Positions 1 to 8,111 of a stretch of DNA of 64,000 bases are shown here, piece after piece. A program made the position numbers and the translations under genes. The stretch is taken from NCBI RefSeq assembly GCF_016756495.1, contig NZ_AP023243.1, forward strand, positions 2,298,501 to 2,362,500. The letters are read 5' to 3'. Under the pieces are notes generated by a model. It was not told the DNA's origin. It did not search any database and was given only the letters and a program-made list of their open reading frames with translations. This stretch comes from Mesorhizobium sp. 113-3-3 (lineage in GTDB: Bacteria > Pseudomonadota > Alphaproteobacteria > Rhizobiales > Rhizobiaceae). The first letter of the stretch is position 1, and each line of letters opens with the position of its first letter.

Positions 1-141
1 CGCGCCCCGGCGCGAGTTCAAGCCATCGACATAGGCGTCGATCGCACCCGCATAGGGCCGGTCGTGGCGCTCGCGCGTAATGGTGATGCCACCCGCGGTC
101 ACGAAGCTTTCAGCGCCGTTTTCCAGAACCTTCATCGTCAT
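1..141 (-). CDS. trpE: Anthranilate synthase TrpE(G), 5' end only
   Basis: The first 47 codons of a leftward gene that continues outside the window. The peptide begins MTMKVLENGAESFVTAGG and continues to GLNSRRGA, which matches my recollection of the N-terminus of the fused rhizobial TrpE-TrpG protein (chorismate plus glutamine to anthranilate, first step of tryptophan synthesis). The ATG at 141 has GGAG six bases upstream; an in-frame ATG at 153 lacks a ribosome site. The Trp-rich leader and attenuator immediately upstream support the identification. The fused glutamine amidotransferase half lies outside the window, so the fusion itself is inferred. Confidence 0.82.
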   Translation of the reverse strand, partial: MTMKVLENGAESFVTAGGITITRERHDRPYAGAIDAYVDGLNSRRGA

Positions 142-190
142 TGCCGTCTCCATCAGCTTGTTGGGGCAACGGACCCGGGACTGGCTTTGG

Positions 191-227
191 AAAAACAAAT
201 GGCCGCCCGGACTTTCCGTTGCGGCCA
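191..227 (-). terminator. trp attenuator terminator hairpin
   Basis: Read leftward, the transcript has GGCCGC (221-226) and GCGGCC (201-206) able to pair around a loop, followed by ATTTGTTTTT (191-200), an intrinsic terminator. It lies between the trp leader peptide and trpE. An alternative pairing uses GCGGCC (259-264) with GGCCGC (221-226) as antiterminator, and an early hairpin pairs 268-276 with 259-266. This is the classic 1:2 / 2:3 / 3:4 arrangement of a ribosome-controlled attenuator. Confidence 0.85.
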
Positions 228-266
228 CCCTCTCTTTTCACGCACGCGCGTTCGAACAGGCCGCTG

Positions 267-305
267 TCAGCAGGCCCACCACCAAACGGTCTTGGTCGAA
301 CGCAT
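267..305 (-). CDS. trpL: trp leader peptide (TrpL) with Trp-Trp-Trp
   Basis: A 12-codon frame reading MRSTKTVWWWAC and then TGA. An in-frame ATG two codons upstream (311) would give 14 residues. Three consecutive tryptophan codons next to the stop are the hallmark of rhizobial trp leader peptides: when charged Trp-tRNA is scarce the ribosome stalls there and the downstream antiterminator forms. In Sinorhizobium the released leader RNA (rnTrpL) also acts in trans and the peptide has its own role; whether that holds here is inference. No strong Shine-Dalgarno is visible. Confidence 0.85.
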   Translation of the reverse strand: MRSTKTVWWWAC

Positions 306-462
306 GTTCATGGGCGAAATCCATAGCGGCGAAAAACCGGATGCGCAACAGGTTTGAAACGTCTGCCCGGTGGCTGCCGCTTCCCGGGCTCATGGCACAT
401 CGCCAGCGCCGGTGGCGTTGCCTAGACTGCACATCCGACATCCAGAGAACGGGAAGACACCA

Positions 463-1233
463 ATGACCGATCAGGCCGAGCGCGCGCGGACGTTCCATTC
501 CCTTCACGTCAAGGGCAATCCGATCGTTCTCTACAATGCCTGGGATCCAGGCTCGGCCAAGATCGTCGAGAAAGCCGGCGCCAAGGCGATCGCCACCGGG
601 AGTTGGCCGGTCGCGGCCGCCTTCGGCTATGCCGACGGCGAGAAAATCCCGCTGGACCTGGCGCTCGACAACATCAAGCGAATCGTCGCGGCGGTCGACC
701 TGCCGGTGACCATGGATCTTGAAGGCGGCTACGGCATCGAGCCGGAAGTCGTCGCCCAGACCGTGACACGCGCATTGCAGGCCGGCGCCATCGGCTTCAA
801 TTTCGAGGACCAGATCGTCGGTGGCACCGGCCTGCACGACATCGCCGTTCAGGTGAAGCGGGTCGAAGCCGCCGCGGCGGCCGTCAAGGCGTCGGGCATA
901 CCGGCCTTCCTCAACGCTCGCACCGACATTTTCCTCAAGGCGAAGCCCGATGCGCATGACAGGGGACTGCTCGACCAGGCGATCGAGCGGGCGCATGCCT
1001 ATGAAAAGGCCGGAGCAAGCGGCTTCTTTGCGGCAGGCCTGGGTGACGAGGGCCTCATCGAGGCGCTGTGCAAGGCCACGGCGCTGCCGGTCAACATCAT
1101 CGCATTGGCGCATGTGCCGCCGCGCCAGCGGCTGGCCGAACTCGGCGTCGCCCGCATCAGCCACGGCCCGGTGCCTTACCGGCAGATGGCGGAGTGGCTG
1201 GAGGCCAAGGCGCGGCAAGCGATCTCGGGTTAA
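463..1233 (+). CDS. Isocitrate lyase / PEP mutase family protein
   Basis: A 256-residue member of the PEP mutase / isocitrate lyase superfamily, whose members make or cleave C-C or P-C bonds in small oxoacids. The family core is visible: LYNAWDPGSA near residues 23-32, ATGSWPVAAAFGYADGE at 44-60, the metal-binding DLEGGYG at 85-91 and NARTD further on. It lacks the long insert of true isocitrate lyase and the lyase KKCGH motif, so it probably belongs to the short oxaloacetate-decarboxylase or phosphonomutase-like branch; the substrate cannot be told. The ATG at 463 has GGGAAG upstream; a GTG at 370 would add 31 non-family residues. It is divergent from trpL. Confidence 0.8.
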   Translation: MTDQAERARTFHSLHVKGNPIVLYNAWDPGSAKIVEKAGAKAIATGSWPVAAAFGYADGEKIPLDLALDNIKRIVAAVDLPVTMDLEGGYGIEPEVVAQTVTRALQAGAIGFNFEDQIVGGTGLHDIAVQVKRVEAAAAAVKASGIPAFLNARTDIFLKAKPDAHDRGLLDQAIERAHAYEKAGASGFFAAGLGDEGLIEALCKATALPVNIIALAHVPPRQRLAELGVARISHGPVPYRQMAEWLEAKARQAISG

Positions 1234-1234
1234 G

Positions 1235-2290
1235 TCAATCCTCCAGCGTACCTGACCTGGCGTCGGCGCTCTTCCTGTCGCCGACCAGCTTCAGCAGGTC
1301 CTCGCCGGCGCGGATGATGCGGCGCGAGCGGCGGGTCAGGATGATGCCGTCCTGCGGCGCGAACACTTCCGCGCGGCCATCGGCCTCGCCCGGGGCATGG
1401 ACAATGGTGGCAAGGCGATCGCCCCTGGCGACGCGGTCGCCGGGCTTCACGTCATAGAGCACAGCGCCAGCCCGGGGAGCGGGCATCATGTCGATGTTTT
1501 CCAACGGGGCGACAACGCCCTTGAAAGGGCCGGGTTCGGAAAGCGCGCCGTCGGTGATCACGCCGCGCGCCACCAGCAGCCGGTAGAGGCCTTCGGCGTC
1601 GGCTTTGGCGAGGGCGCCATCGACGTCGAGGATGCCGCGATATTCGACCGTGGTGGCGACACGGCGGTCGAACTTCGCCACGTCGGCGGGAACGTTCTGG
1701 TAGGGCATGATCGAGGCGCCCTCGAAGGTGCCGTCGGTGTCCTCGCTCCACAACACGACCGCATCGACGCCCATGGCGGCGGCGCAATCGGCCATGGCAG
1801 GCCACAGGCTGGTGTGGATGTAGAGATAGGCAAGGCCCTCGTCGTCGCAGTGCAGGTCGAGCACGATGTCATGGCCGAGCGACAACTGCACCAGGCGTGA
1901 CTTCAGCCGCTGGTCGGCGCCGCCAAAGGAGGTGTCGGGCAACAGCCTGGCGTCGGGCGCGGCAAGCAGCGGGAAGGCGCGGTTGAAATTGGTGCGGGTG
2001 CCCAGGTGAAAGCGGCCCTGGTGCTCGCCGAAATGATACTGCGCGCGGCCGATCGGGTTGGCCCAGGGCACGATGGTGATGTCGCCCTTGATACGGCCTT
2101 CGGCCTCGGCCTTGCTCAGCGCCGGCATCAGCGCGTCGATGGCGACGACCCCTGGCAGTTCGCCGGCATGGAGGGCGGCCTGCAGATAGGCCGAGGGCGC
2201 CGCCTTGTCGGCGCCCGTGAAGCGGAACACGGGAAATTCGTAGGAAACGCCTTCGCTGTCACCGGCGATGCGTTCGATCGATTTCTGCAT
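1235..2290 (-). CDS. Succinylglutamate desuccinylase / aspartoacylase family protein
   Basis: A 351-residue zinc hydrolase of the M14-like AstE/ASPA family, which removes acyl groups from N-acyl amino acids. Metal ligands are visible as HAGE (H41, E44) and LDLHCD (H147), with the NFNR substrate-binding motif at 101-104. The C-terminal 90 residues form a barrel-sandwich domain (VKPGDRVARGDRLATIV), as in the larger members of this family. The ATG at 2290 is chosen because GGAGGA lies just upstream; that same sequence overlaps an ATG four codons earlier. The gene ends 2 bases from the end of the convergent PEP-mutase-like gene. The substrate is unknown; it may deacylate an ectoine-like or N-acetyl amino acid. 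Confidence 0.82.
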   Translation of the reverse strand: MQKSIERIAGDSEGVSYEFPVFRFTGADKAAPSAYLQAALHAGELPGVVAIDALMPALSKAEAEGRIKGDITIVPWANPIGRAQYHFGEHQGRFHLGTRTNFNRAFPLLAAPDARLLPDTSFGGADQRLKSRLVQLSLGHDIVLDLHCDDEGLAYLYIHTSLWPAMADCAAAMGVDAVVLWSEDTDGTFEGASIMPYQNVPADVAKFDRRVATTVEYRGILDVDGALAKADAEGLYRLLVARGVITDGALSEPGPFKGVVAPLENIDMMPAPRAGAVLYDVKPGDRVARGDRLATIVHAPGEADGRAEVFAPQDGIILTRRSRRIIRAGEDLLKLVGDRKSADARSGTLED

Positions 2291-2399
2291 GGCTTCCTCC
2301 ATTAGAGCGATGAGACATGCCCATTTGAGGTATCGCTGTCGATTGGTCCAGCCTGCCGCGCTATGGGCGCAAGATTTCCGTCCCTCTGGCGATGGACGT

Positions 2400-3575
2400 C
2401 TATTCCGCGGCAGCCTGGAGCGGGACGGGCGCGCGCCGGTCCAGTGCTTGCGACAGCACCGCGACGGTGACCGCCAGCAGCGCGAGCACCGCGCCGACCA
2501 ATGGCAGGTGGGCGTAGGAAACGCCGGCGGACAGGGCCACGCCGCCGATCCAGGCGCCGCCGGCATTGCCGACATTGAACGCGCCCTGGTTCAGCGTGGC
2601 GGCAAGGTTGGGCCCTTCGGAAGCCGCCTCGACGACGCGGATCTGCAGCGGCGGCACCACGACGAAGATGAGCAGGCCCCAGAGGAAGACAATGCCGATG
2701 GCGACGCTTGCAATGGCGCCGAACTGCATGAAGCCGACGAACAGCACCGCCATCAGAAGCAGCGTACCGATCACCGTCGGCATCAGCTTCCAGTCCGCCA
2801 GCCGCCCACCAATGATGTTGCCGATCGTCATGCCGGCGCCGAACAGCAGGAGCACCCAGGTGACTGCCGATGTGGACAGGCCGGACACGTCGGTCAGATA
2901 TGGCTTGATGTAGGTGAACACGGCAAACAGGCTGGCCGAGGCCAGCGAGGCGATCAGCATCGCCAGCCAGACCTGCAGCCTGCCCAGCACCCGCAACTCG
3001 CCACGCAGGCCGCCGCCGCTCGGCTCCGTGACATCCGACGGCACCAGCCAGGCGATCGCCGCGACCGAGATCAGGCCGATGCCGACCACGGCGATGAATG
3101 TGGAGCGCCAGCCGAAGGCTTCGCCAAGGGCCGTGCCGGCGGGAACGCCGAGGATGTTGGACAGCGTGAGGCCGGCAAACATCAGCGCCATGGCGCTGGC
3201 GCGCTTGTTGCGCGGCACCAGGCTGGCGGCGACGACCGAGCCGATGCCGAAGAAGGCACCGTGGCCAAAAGCGGTGAAGACACGCGCCGCCATCAGCGTC
3301 CAATAGTCGGGCGCGATGGCGCAGAACAGATTGCCGATGACAAATGAAGCCGTCAGCCCGACCAGCACCGGCTTGCGCGGCAAATGCGCGGTGGCCATCG
3401 CCACGATCGGCGCGCCGAAGACGACGCCGAGCGCATAGCCGGTGACCAGCAGCCCGGCCGAAGGGATCGACACGCGAAGGTCGGCGGCGACCTCCGGCAG
3501 CAGGCCCATGATGACGAATTCGGTGGTGCCGATGCAGAAGGACGCAATGGCAAGCGCAAGGATCGGCAAAGGCAT
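2400..3575 (-). CDS. MFS transporter, DHA1 family
   Basis: A 391-residue inner-membrane protein with twelve predicted membrane helices. The N-terminal stretch FCIGTTEFVIMGLLPEVA is characteristic of the AraJ / YdhP / NepI-type DHA1 exporters, proton-driven efflux permeases for sugars, nucleosides or drugs. The loop after helix 2 has the usual basic residues (HLPRKPVLVG). It stands alone, 109 bases upstream of the desuccinylase-like gene and read in the same direction, so co-transcription is possible. No clear Shine-Dalgarno precedes the ATG at 3575. The substrate cannot be inferred. Confidence 0.85.
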   Translation of the reverse strand: MPLPILALAIASFCIGTTEFVIMGLLPEVAADLRVSIPSAGLLVTGYALGVVFGAPIVAMATAHLPRKPVLVGLTASFVIGNLFCAIAPDYWTLMAARVFTAFGHGAFFGIGSVVAASLVPRNKRASAMALMFAGLTLSNILGVPAGTALGEAFGWRSTFIAVVGIGLISVAAIAWLVPSDVTEPSGGGLRGELRVLGRLQVWLAMLIASLASASLFAVFTYIKPYLTDVSGLSTSAVTWVLLLFGAGMTIGNIIGGRLADWKLMPTVIGTLLLMAVLFVGFMQFGAIASVAIGIVFLWGLLIFVVVPPLQIRVVEAASEGPNLAATLNQGAFNVGNAGGAWIGGVALSAGVSYAHLPLVGAVLALLAVTVAVLSQALDRRAPVPLQAAAE

Positions 3576-3677
3576 GGGGCGTCCAGACTGAATCGGTTCA
3601 ATTTCCAGACTGCGCGAGTATCCATATCAGACGCAATGTCTATCGCTGCAATGGAGCAATGCAGAAAGCGGGGGGCA

Positions 3678-3717
3678 GATCGACAAACGGGGCGCCGAGG
3701 CGTCCCGTTTGTCGATC
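3678..3717. terminator. 14-bp perfect inverted repeat downstream of gcd
   Basis: GATCGACAAACGGG (3678-3691) is mirrored exactly by CCCGTTTGTCGATC (3704-3717) around a 12-base GC-rich loop. It begins 22 bases past the gcd stop codon, the position of a transcription terminator, but no T-tract follows on the gcd strand. It may be a rho-independent terminator without a U run or simply an mRNA 3'-end hairpin. Confidence 0.5.
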
Positions 3718-3738
3718 ATCCGTGGAGGAACTTGCGGA

Positions 3739-6105
3739 TCATTGCGCCTTCGGCAAGGCATAGGCGATGATGTAGTCGCCACGGTCGGGCGACTGTCGTG
3801 CGCCGCCCGCCGAGACGACGACGAACTGGCGGCCGCTTTCGGGCGAGGTGTAGGTCATCGGTGTCGCCTGCGCGCCGACCGGCAGGCGGCCTTTCCAAAG
3901 CTCCTCGCCGGTGGCGACATCGATGGCACGCAGATAGTAGTCCTGCGTGCCGGCATAGAAGACGAGGCCGCCCGCCGTCGTCACCGGGCCGCCGAGCGAC
4001 GGCATGCCAATCGGGATCTGCAGGCCGGTCTTCATGCCGAGCGGGCCGGTGTCCTGCAGCGTGCCGGCCGGCACCTGCCAGACGAGTTTTCGCGTGTTCA
4101 GGTCGATGGCGCTGATCGTGCCGTAGGGCGGCTGATGGCAAGGCACGCCGAGCGGCGACATGAAGCCGTTCTTCAGCGCGCCATAAGGCGTGCCAAGCTG
4201 GGTGCCGAGGCCGTCATGCGCCGCCGAGGGACCATAATTGTCGGCCACGGCGCGCGGCAGCAACTCGACGAATTGCGGCATTCGGATATCGTTGACGATG
4301 AGATAGCCATTGGCCTCGTCGATCGAGGCGCTGCCCCAGTTCATGCCGCCATAATAGCCGGGAAACTGCAGCGAGCGTGTCGGGCCGGGCGGCGTGAACT
4401 CGCCCTCATAGCGCAGCCTCTTGAAGCCGATGCGGCAGTAGAGCTGGTCGAACGGCGTGGCGCCCCACATGCTGGCTTCGGTGAACGGCTGATCGCCGAT
4501 CGAAGGCATGCCGACCGAATAGGGCTGGGTCGGCGACAGGAAATCCTCCTTGGCGCCGCCATCCTGAGGCACCGGCTTTTCCTGCACCTCGGCGATCGGC
4601 TTGCCGTCGCGGCGGTCGAGCATGAAGATCTGGCCGCGCTTGGTCACCTGGATCAGCGCCGGCACCTTGCCGCCCTTGCCGTCGGGCACATCATAGAGCG
4701 CCGGCTGAGAGGGAAGGTCATAGTCCCACAGATCGTGATGCACGGTCTGGAATTTCCATCGCTCGCGGCCGGTGGCGATATCGAGCGCGACGACCGAAGC
4801 GGTGTAATCCTCCGCCGCCTTGCTGCGCTCGGCGCCGAAGAAGTCTGGGGTGGCGTTGCCGGTCGGCAGATAGACGAGGCCGAGCGCATCGTCATAGCTC
4901 GGCGTCGACCAGACATTGGGCGTGCCGCGCGTGTAGCTCTCGCCTTCCGGCGGCATTTTGGTGATGGCGGGGTTGCCGAGGTCCCAGGCCCAGACCAGTT
5001 CGCCTGTCCTGGCGCTGAAGGCACGGATGGCGCCGGAGGGCTCGCCGGTCTCGACATTGTCCCAGACCCAGCCGCCGACCATGATCAGGTCGCGCATGAC
5101 TGTCGGTGCCGAGGTCTGGAAATAGAAACCGGCCTTGACCTCGCCCATGCCTTGCTTGAGGTCGACAGTGCCGCCCTGGCCGAAATCCGCGCAGGGCTGG
5201 CCGGTCCTGGCATCGATCTCGATCAGCCGCGCGTCGATGGTGGTCATGACGATGCGGCCGGCACAGGCGGCTGGAGCGCCGCTGGCCACCGCATCGGCTG
5301 TGGGCTGGTAGTAGCTGACACCGCGGCAGCGCTGCCATAGTGGCGCCGAGGCCTTCGGGTCGAATTTCCAGCGCGGCTCGCCGGTCTCGGCGTTGAGTGC
5401 ATTGACGATGTTTGTCGAAGAGCAGGTGTAGACGGTGTCGCCGATCTGCAGCGGCGTGTTCTGGTCCTCGGCGCCCTTGGCCGGGACGTCGCCGGTGCGG
5501 AAGGTCCAGGCGACCTTGAGGCCCTTCACATTGTCCTTGTTGATCTGGCCGATCGGCGCATAGCGGGTGCCGGCGGGCGTGCGGCCGTAGTGGCGCCAGT
5601 CGGTGCTGGAGGCCATCGCGGCGGCAGGCGCCGGCGCTTCGCTGGCGGGAGCGATGTTGCGGATGACGCCATGCGGCTGGAAGGCGTAGGCGGCGGTGGC
5701 GACCAGGCCGAGCACGAGGATGCCGGCAAGGGTGAAGGGTTCACGCTTGCCGCCACTGGAGGACGGGAACAGCGGCGCCAGCAGGAGGGCGATCACCGCA
5801 AGCACTGCCGGCGCGACCAGTCGCGGCACCAGCGGCCAGAAATTCAGCCCGGTCTCCCATAGAGCCCAGGCAATGGTGGCGAGGAAAATGAGGATGTACA
5901 GCCAGAAGCCGGCGCGACGGCGCAAGGCAAAGAGGAAACCGGAGACAATGATGCCGGCGCCGGCCAGCGCGTAATACCAGGAGCCGCCAAGCCCGATGAG
6001 CTGGACGCCGCCATAGAGCAGCGGCAGGCCGATGATCATCTGCACCAGGCCGAAAAGGACAAGCAGCCAGATGCCGCCGGAGCTGTTGGAATCTTGGTTC
6101 GCCAT
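3739..6105 (-). CDS. gcd: Membrane-bound PQQ-dependent glucose/quinate dehydrogenase
   Basis: A 788-residue quinoprotein. Residues 1-140 hold about five membrane helices, followed by a periplasmic eight-bladed beta-propeller that binds PQQ and Ca2+ (DWRHYGRTPAGTRYAPIGQI, QNTPLQIGDTVYTCSSTN, WGSASIDEANGYLIVND). This is the glucose/quinate/shikimate dehydrogenase family, which oxidises sugars or polyols in the periplasm and passes electrons to ubiquinone. Sequence alone does not separate glucose from quinate use. The ATG at 6105 has GAGGAC just upstream and is preferred over one four codons earlier. It is divergent from a MarR regulator whose likely operator sits in the shared promoter region. 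No PQQ synthesis genes are in the window. Confidence 0.88.
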   Translation of the reverse strand: MANQDSNSSGGIWLLVLFGLVQMIIGLPLLYGGVQLIGLGGSWYYALAGAGIIVSGFLFALRRRAGFWLYILIFLATIAWALWETGLNFWPLVPRLVAPAVLAVIALLLAPLFPSSSGGKREPFTLAGILVLGLVATAAYAFQPHGVIRNIAPASEAPAPAAAMASSTDWRHYGRTPAGTRYAPIGQINKDNVKGLKVAWTFRTGDVPAKGAEDQNTPLQIGDTVYTCSSTNIVNALNAETGEPRWKFDPKASAPLWQRCRGVSYYQPTADAVASGAPAACAGRIVMTTIDARLIEIDARTGQPCADFGQGGTVDLKQGMGEVKAGFYFQTSAPTVMRDLIMVGGWVWDNVETGEPSGAIRAFSARTGELVWAWDLGNPAITKMPPEGESYTRGTPNVWSTPSYDDALGLVYLPTGNATPDFFGAERSKAAEDYTASVVALDIATGRERWKFQTVHHDLWDYDLPSQPALYDVPDGKGGKVPALIQVTKRGQIFMLDRRDGKPIAEVQEKPVPQDGGAKEDFLSPTQPYSVGMPSIGDQPFTEASMWGATPFDQLYCRIGFKRLRYEGEFTPPGPTRSLQFPGYYGGMNWGSASIDEANGYLIVNDIRMPQFVELLPRAVADNYGPSAAHDGLGTQLGTPYGALKNGFMSPLGVPCHQPPYGTISAIDLNTRKLVWQVPAGTLQDTGPLGMKTGLQIPIGMPSLGGPVTTAGGLVFYAGTQDYYLRAIDVATGEELWKGRLPVGAQATPMTYTSPESGRQFVVVSAGGARQSPDRGDYIIAYALPKAQ

Positions 6106-6254
6106 GTCGGTCCTCACGCTTTTCCGGTCGCGGTGCCTCGCGGTCGCGGCGGCCGAAAAGGGCCGTCAGGGCGATCTTTGGAGCTCGGTCGTCGGCTTCC
6201 GGTTTTTTGGCGACGGGGGCTTCGCCAGGGAAAAGAATTTTATCGCAACCTAAT

Positions 6255-6270
6255 AGATAGCATGTTATCT
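6255..6270. promoter_or_regulatory. Candidate MarR operator palindrome
   Basis: AGATAGCATGTTATCT is a 16-bp near-perfect palindrome with one mismatched pair. It ends 8 bases before the marR start codon and about 150 bases upstream of divergent gcd. Its size and position fit an autoregulatory MarR-family operator that could also control gcd. It is inferred from symmetry and position only. Confidence 0.55.
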
Positions 6271-6278
6271 TTTTCGCC

Positions 6279-6731
6279 ATGCCCAAGCAAGACCTGGATC
6301 GAGCCAGATTTGGCCAACTCGTTATATCAGTCGCCAGGTTGTGGCGGCGCGCGGCCGACAAGGCACTCGACGATTGCGGGCTGTCGCATGCCACCGCCAT
6401 GCCATTGGTGATGCTGTCGCGGTTGGGCGACAATCAGCGCCAGGGTGTGCTCGCCGATCATCTCGGCTTCGAGGGGCCGTCGCTGGTGCGCATCGTCGAT
6501 CTGCTGGTCGAGGAAGGGCTGGTGACGCGCGCGGAGGACGCGGCCGACAGACGCGCCAAAATCCTGTCGCTCACCGATGCCGGGCGCAGCCGCGTGACCG
6601 AGATCGAGCGGTTGCTGGCGGTGCTGCGCGCCGATCTGTTGAGCGATGTAGGCGACGCCGAACTGAGCGGCGCCATGCTTCTGCTCGGCCGACTGGAAGC
6701 GAAGCTGACCGGACCGGATGCGGGGGACTAG
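6279..6731 (+). CDS. MarR family transcriptional regulator
   Basis: A 150-residue winged-helix repressor. The recognition helix region VLADHLGFEGPSLVRIVDLL (about 51-70) and wing EDAADRRAKILSLTDAGR are typical MarR features; the DRR...L.LT.AGR wing is nearly diagnostic. Proteins of this family usually dimerise, bind a 16-20 bp palindrome and are released by small phenolic or lipophilic ligands or by oxidation. No cysteine-based switch is obvious. It is divergent from gcd with a palindrome in between, suggesting autoregulation and possibly control of gcd. It ends 3 bases before the convergent flavoprotein gene. Confidence 0.85.
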   Translation: MPKQDLDRARFGQLVISVARLWRRAADKALDDCGLSHATAMPLVMLSRLGDNQRQGVLADHLGFEGPSLVRIVDLLVEEGLVTRAEDAADRRAKILSLTDAGRSRVTEIERLLAVLRADLLSDVGDAELSGAMLLLGRLEAKLTGPDAGD

Positions 6732-6734
6732 ACT

Positions 6735-8111
6735 TCAGGCCAGCGGCTTCAGCTCCTGGGCGATGGTGGGCAGCAGTTCCGAGACTGTGGGGTGGATGTG
6801 CGTCGCGCGCGCCAGCGTGTCGACCGGCGCCTTGGCGTACATCAAATCGAGCACGCAATGCACCGCCTCGTCGCCGCCGGGACCAAGCACGGAACAGCCG
6901 AGGATTTCCCTGGTGTCGGCATCGACGAGAATCTTCATGAAGCCTTGCGTCTCGCCTTTTTCGACGGCGCGGCCGACGCGGGTCATCGGCCGCTGGCCGA
7001 CCAGCGCGCGGCGTCCGGATTTCCTCACCGCCGCCTCGGTCATGCCGCAGCGGCCGAGCGGCGGGTCGATATAGAGCGCATAGGCCTCGATGCGGTCGCT
7101 GACCTTGCGCGGATCATTGTCGAGCAGATTGGCGGCGACGATCTCGTAGTCATTGTAGGAGGTGTGGGTGAAGGCTCCCTTGCCGTTGCAGTCGCCCATC
7201 GCCCAGATGCCCGGCACGCTGGTGCGCAGCTGGTCGTCGACCGCGACGAAGCCGCGCTTGTCGACTTCGACGCCGGCTTTGTCGAGGCCGAGATCGTCGG
7301 TGTTTGGGGTGCGTCCCAGCGCCAGCAGCACGTGAGAACCGACAGCTGGCGGCTTGCCGGCAGAGAAGGTCACGGCGATATCGTTGCCCTGTTTGGCGAA
7401 GCCGATGTCGTCGGCGCCGACATGGACCGCGATGCCTTCGTTTTCGAGGATGGACAGGATGGTGGCCGAGACGTCCTCGTCCTCGCGGCCGGTCAGGCGC
7501 GGGCTCTTCTCGACGACGGTGACTTCCGAGCCGAAACGGCGGAACATCTGCGCGAATTCGAGCGAGATATAGCTGCCGCCGACGACGATCAGATGGCGCG
7601 GCAGGACCTCGAGATCCATCATCGAGGAATTGGTCAAATAGTCGATGTCGTGGATGCCGGGCAAATCAGGCACTGAGGCACGGCCGCCGGTGTTGAGGAA
7701 GATCTTGCCGGCGGTCAGAAGGTCGTCGCCGACGCGCACCGTATTGGCGGATTCGAAGCGCGCATGGCCGCGATAGAGCGTGCATTTGTCCATGCTGGCG
7801 ATCCAGCTTTCCAGCCCGGTGCGGGAGGCGCCGGAAACCTTGTCCTTGCGCGCCTTGATCTTGGCATAGTCGACGCCGACAGGGCCACTGATCGTGACGC
7901 CATAATCGGCCGCGCGCCGCGCCAGATGCGCGGCATAGGCGCTCGCCACCATCGTCTTGGTCGGGATGCAGCCGGTGTTGACGCAGGTGCCGCCGACCAG
8001 CTTGCGCTCGATCAGCGCCACGCTCATGCCGGCTGCGTTCAGCCTGCCGGCGAGCGGTGTGCCGGCCTGGCCGGCGCCAATGATGATGGCGTCGAAATTT
8101 TTTGCCGTCAT
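6735..8111 (-). CDS. FAD-dependent pyridine nucleotide-disulfide oxidoreductase, mercuric-reductase-like
   Basis: A 458-residue flavoprotein of the dihydrolipoamide dehydrogenase / mercuric reductase family. Seen in order: FAD-binding AIIIGAGQAG (9-18), redox-active disulfide C43-VNTG-C48, an NAD(P)-binding VVGGSYISLEFAQMF segment, the second FAD motif GIWAMGDC, and the C-terminal HIHPTVSE catalytic base. Mercuric reductase hallmarks (N-terminal heavy-metal domain, C-terminal vicinal cysteines) are absent and there is no mer operon, so the annotation name is misleading. It resembles RclA-like or orphan NAD(P)H oxidoreductases. It overlaps the upstream DUF4126 gene by 4 bases, indicating translational coupling. 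Confidence 0.85.
   Translation of the reverse strand: MTAKNFDAIIIGAGQAGTPLAGRLNAAGMSVALIERKLVGGTCVNTGCIPTKTMVASAYAAHLARRAADYGVTISGPVGVDYAKIKARKDKVSGASRTGLESWIASMDKCTLYRGHARFESANTVRVGDDLLTAGKIFLNTGGRASVPDLPGIHDIDYLTNSSMMDLEVLPRHLIVVGGSYISLEFAQMFRRFGSEVTVVEKSPRLTGREDEDVSATILSILENEGIAVHVGADDIGFAKQGNDIAVTFSAGKPPAVGSHVLLALGRTPNTDDLGLDKAGVEVDKRGFVAVDDQLRTSVPGIWAMGDCNGKGAFTHTSYNDYEIVAANLLDNDPRKVSDRIEAYALYIDPPLGRCGMTEAAVRKSGRRALVGQRPMTRVGRAVEKGETQGFMKILVDADTREILGCSVLGPGGDEAVHCVLDLMYAKAPVDTLARATHIHPTVSELLPTIAQELKPLA

Noticed and set aside
1397..1900. Open frame opposite the desuccinylase-like gene
   Set aside because: It is antisense to a gene with clear zinc-ligand motifs and arises from high GC; no family motif or ribosome site.
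6735..8111. True mercuric reductase (merA)
   Set aside because: No heavy-metal N-terminal domain, no C-terminal cysteine pair and no mer neighbours.
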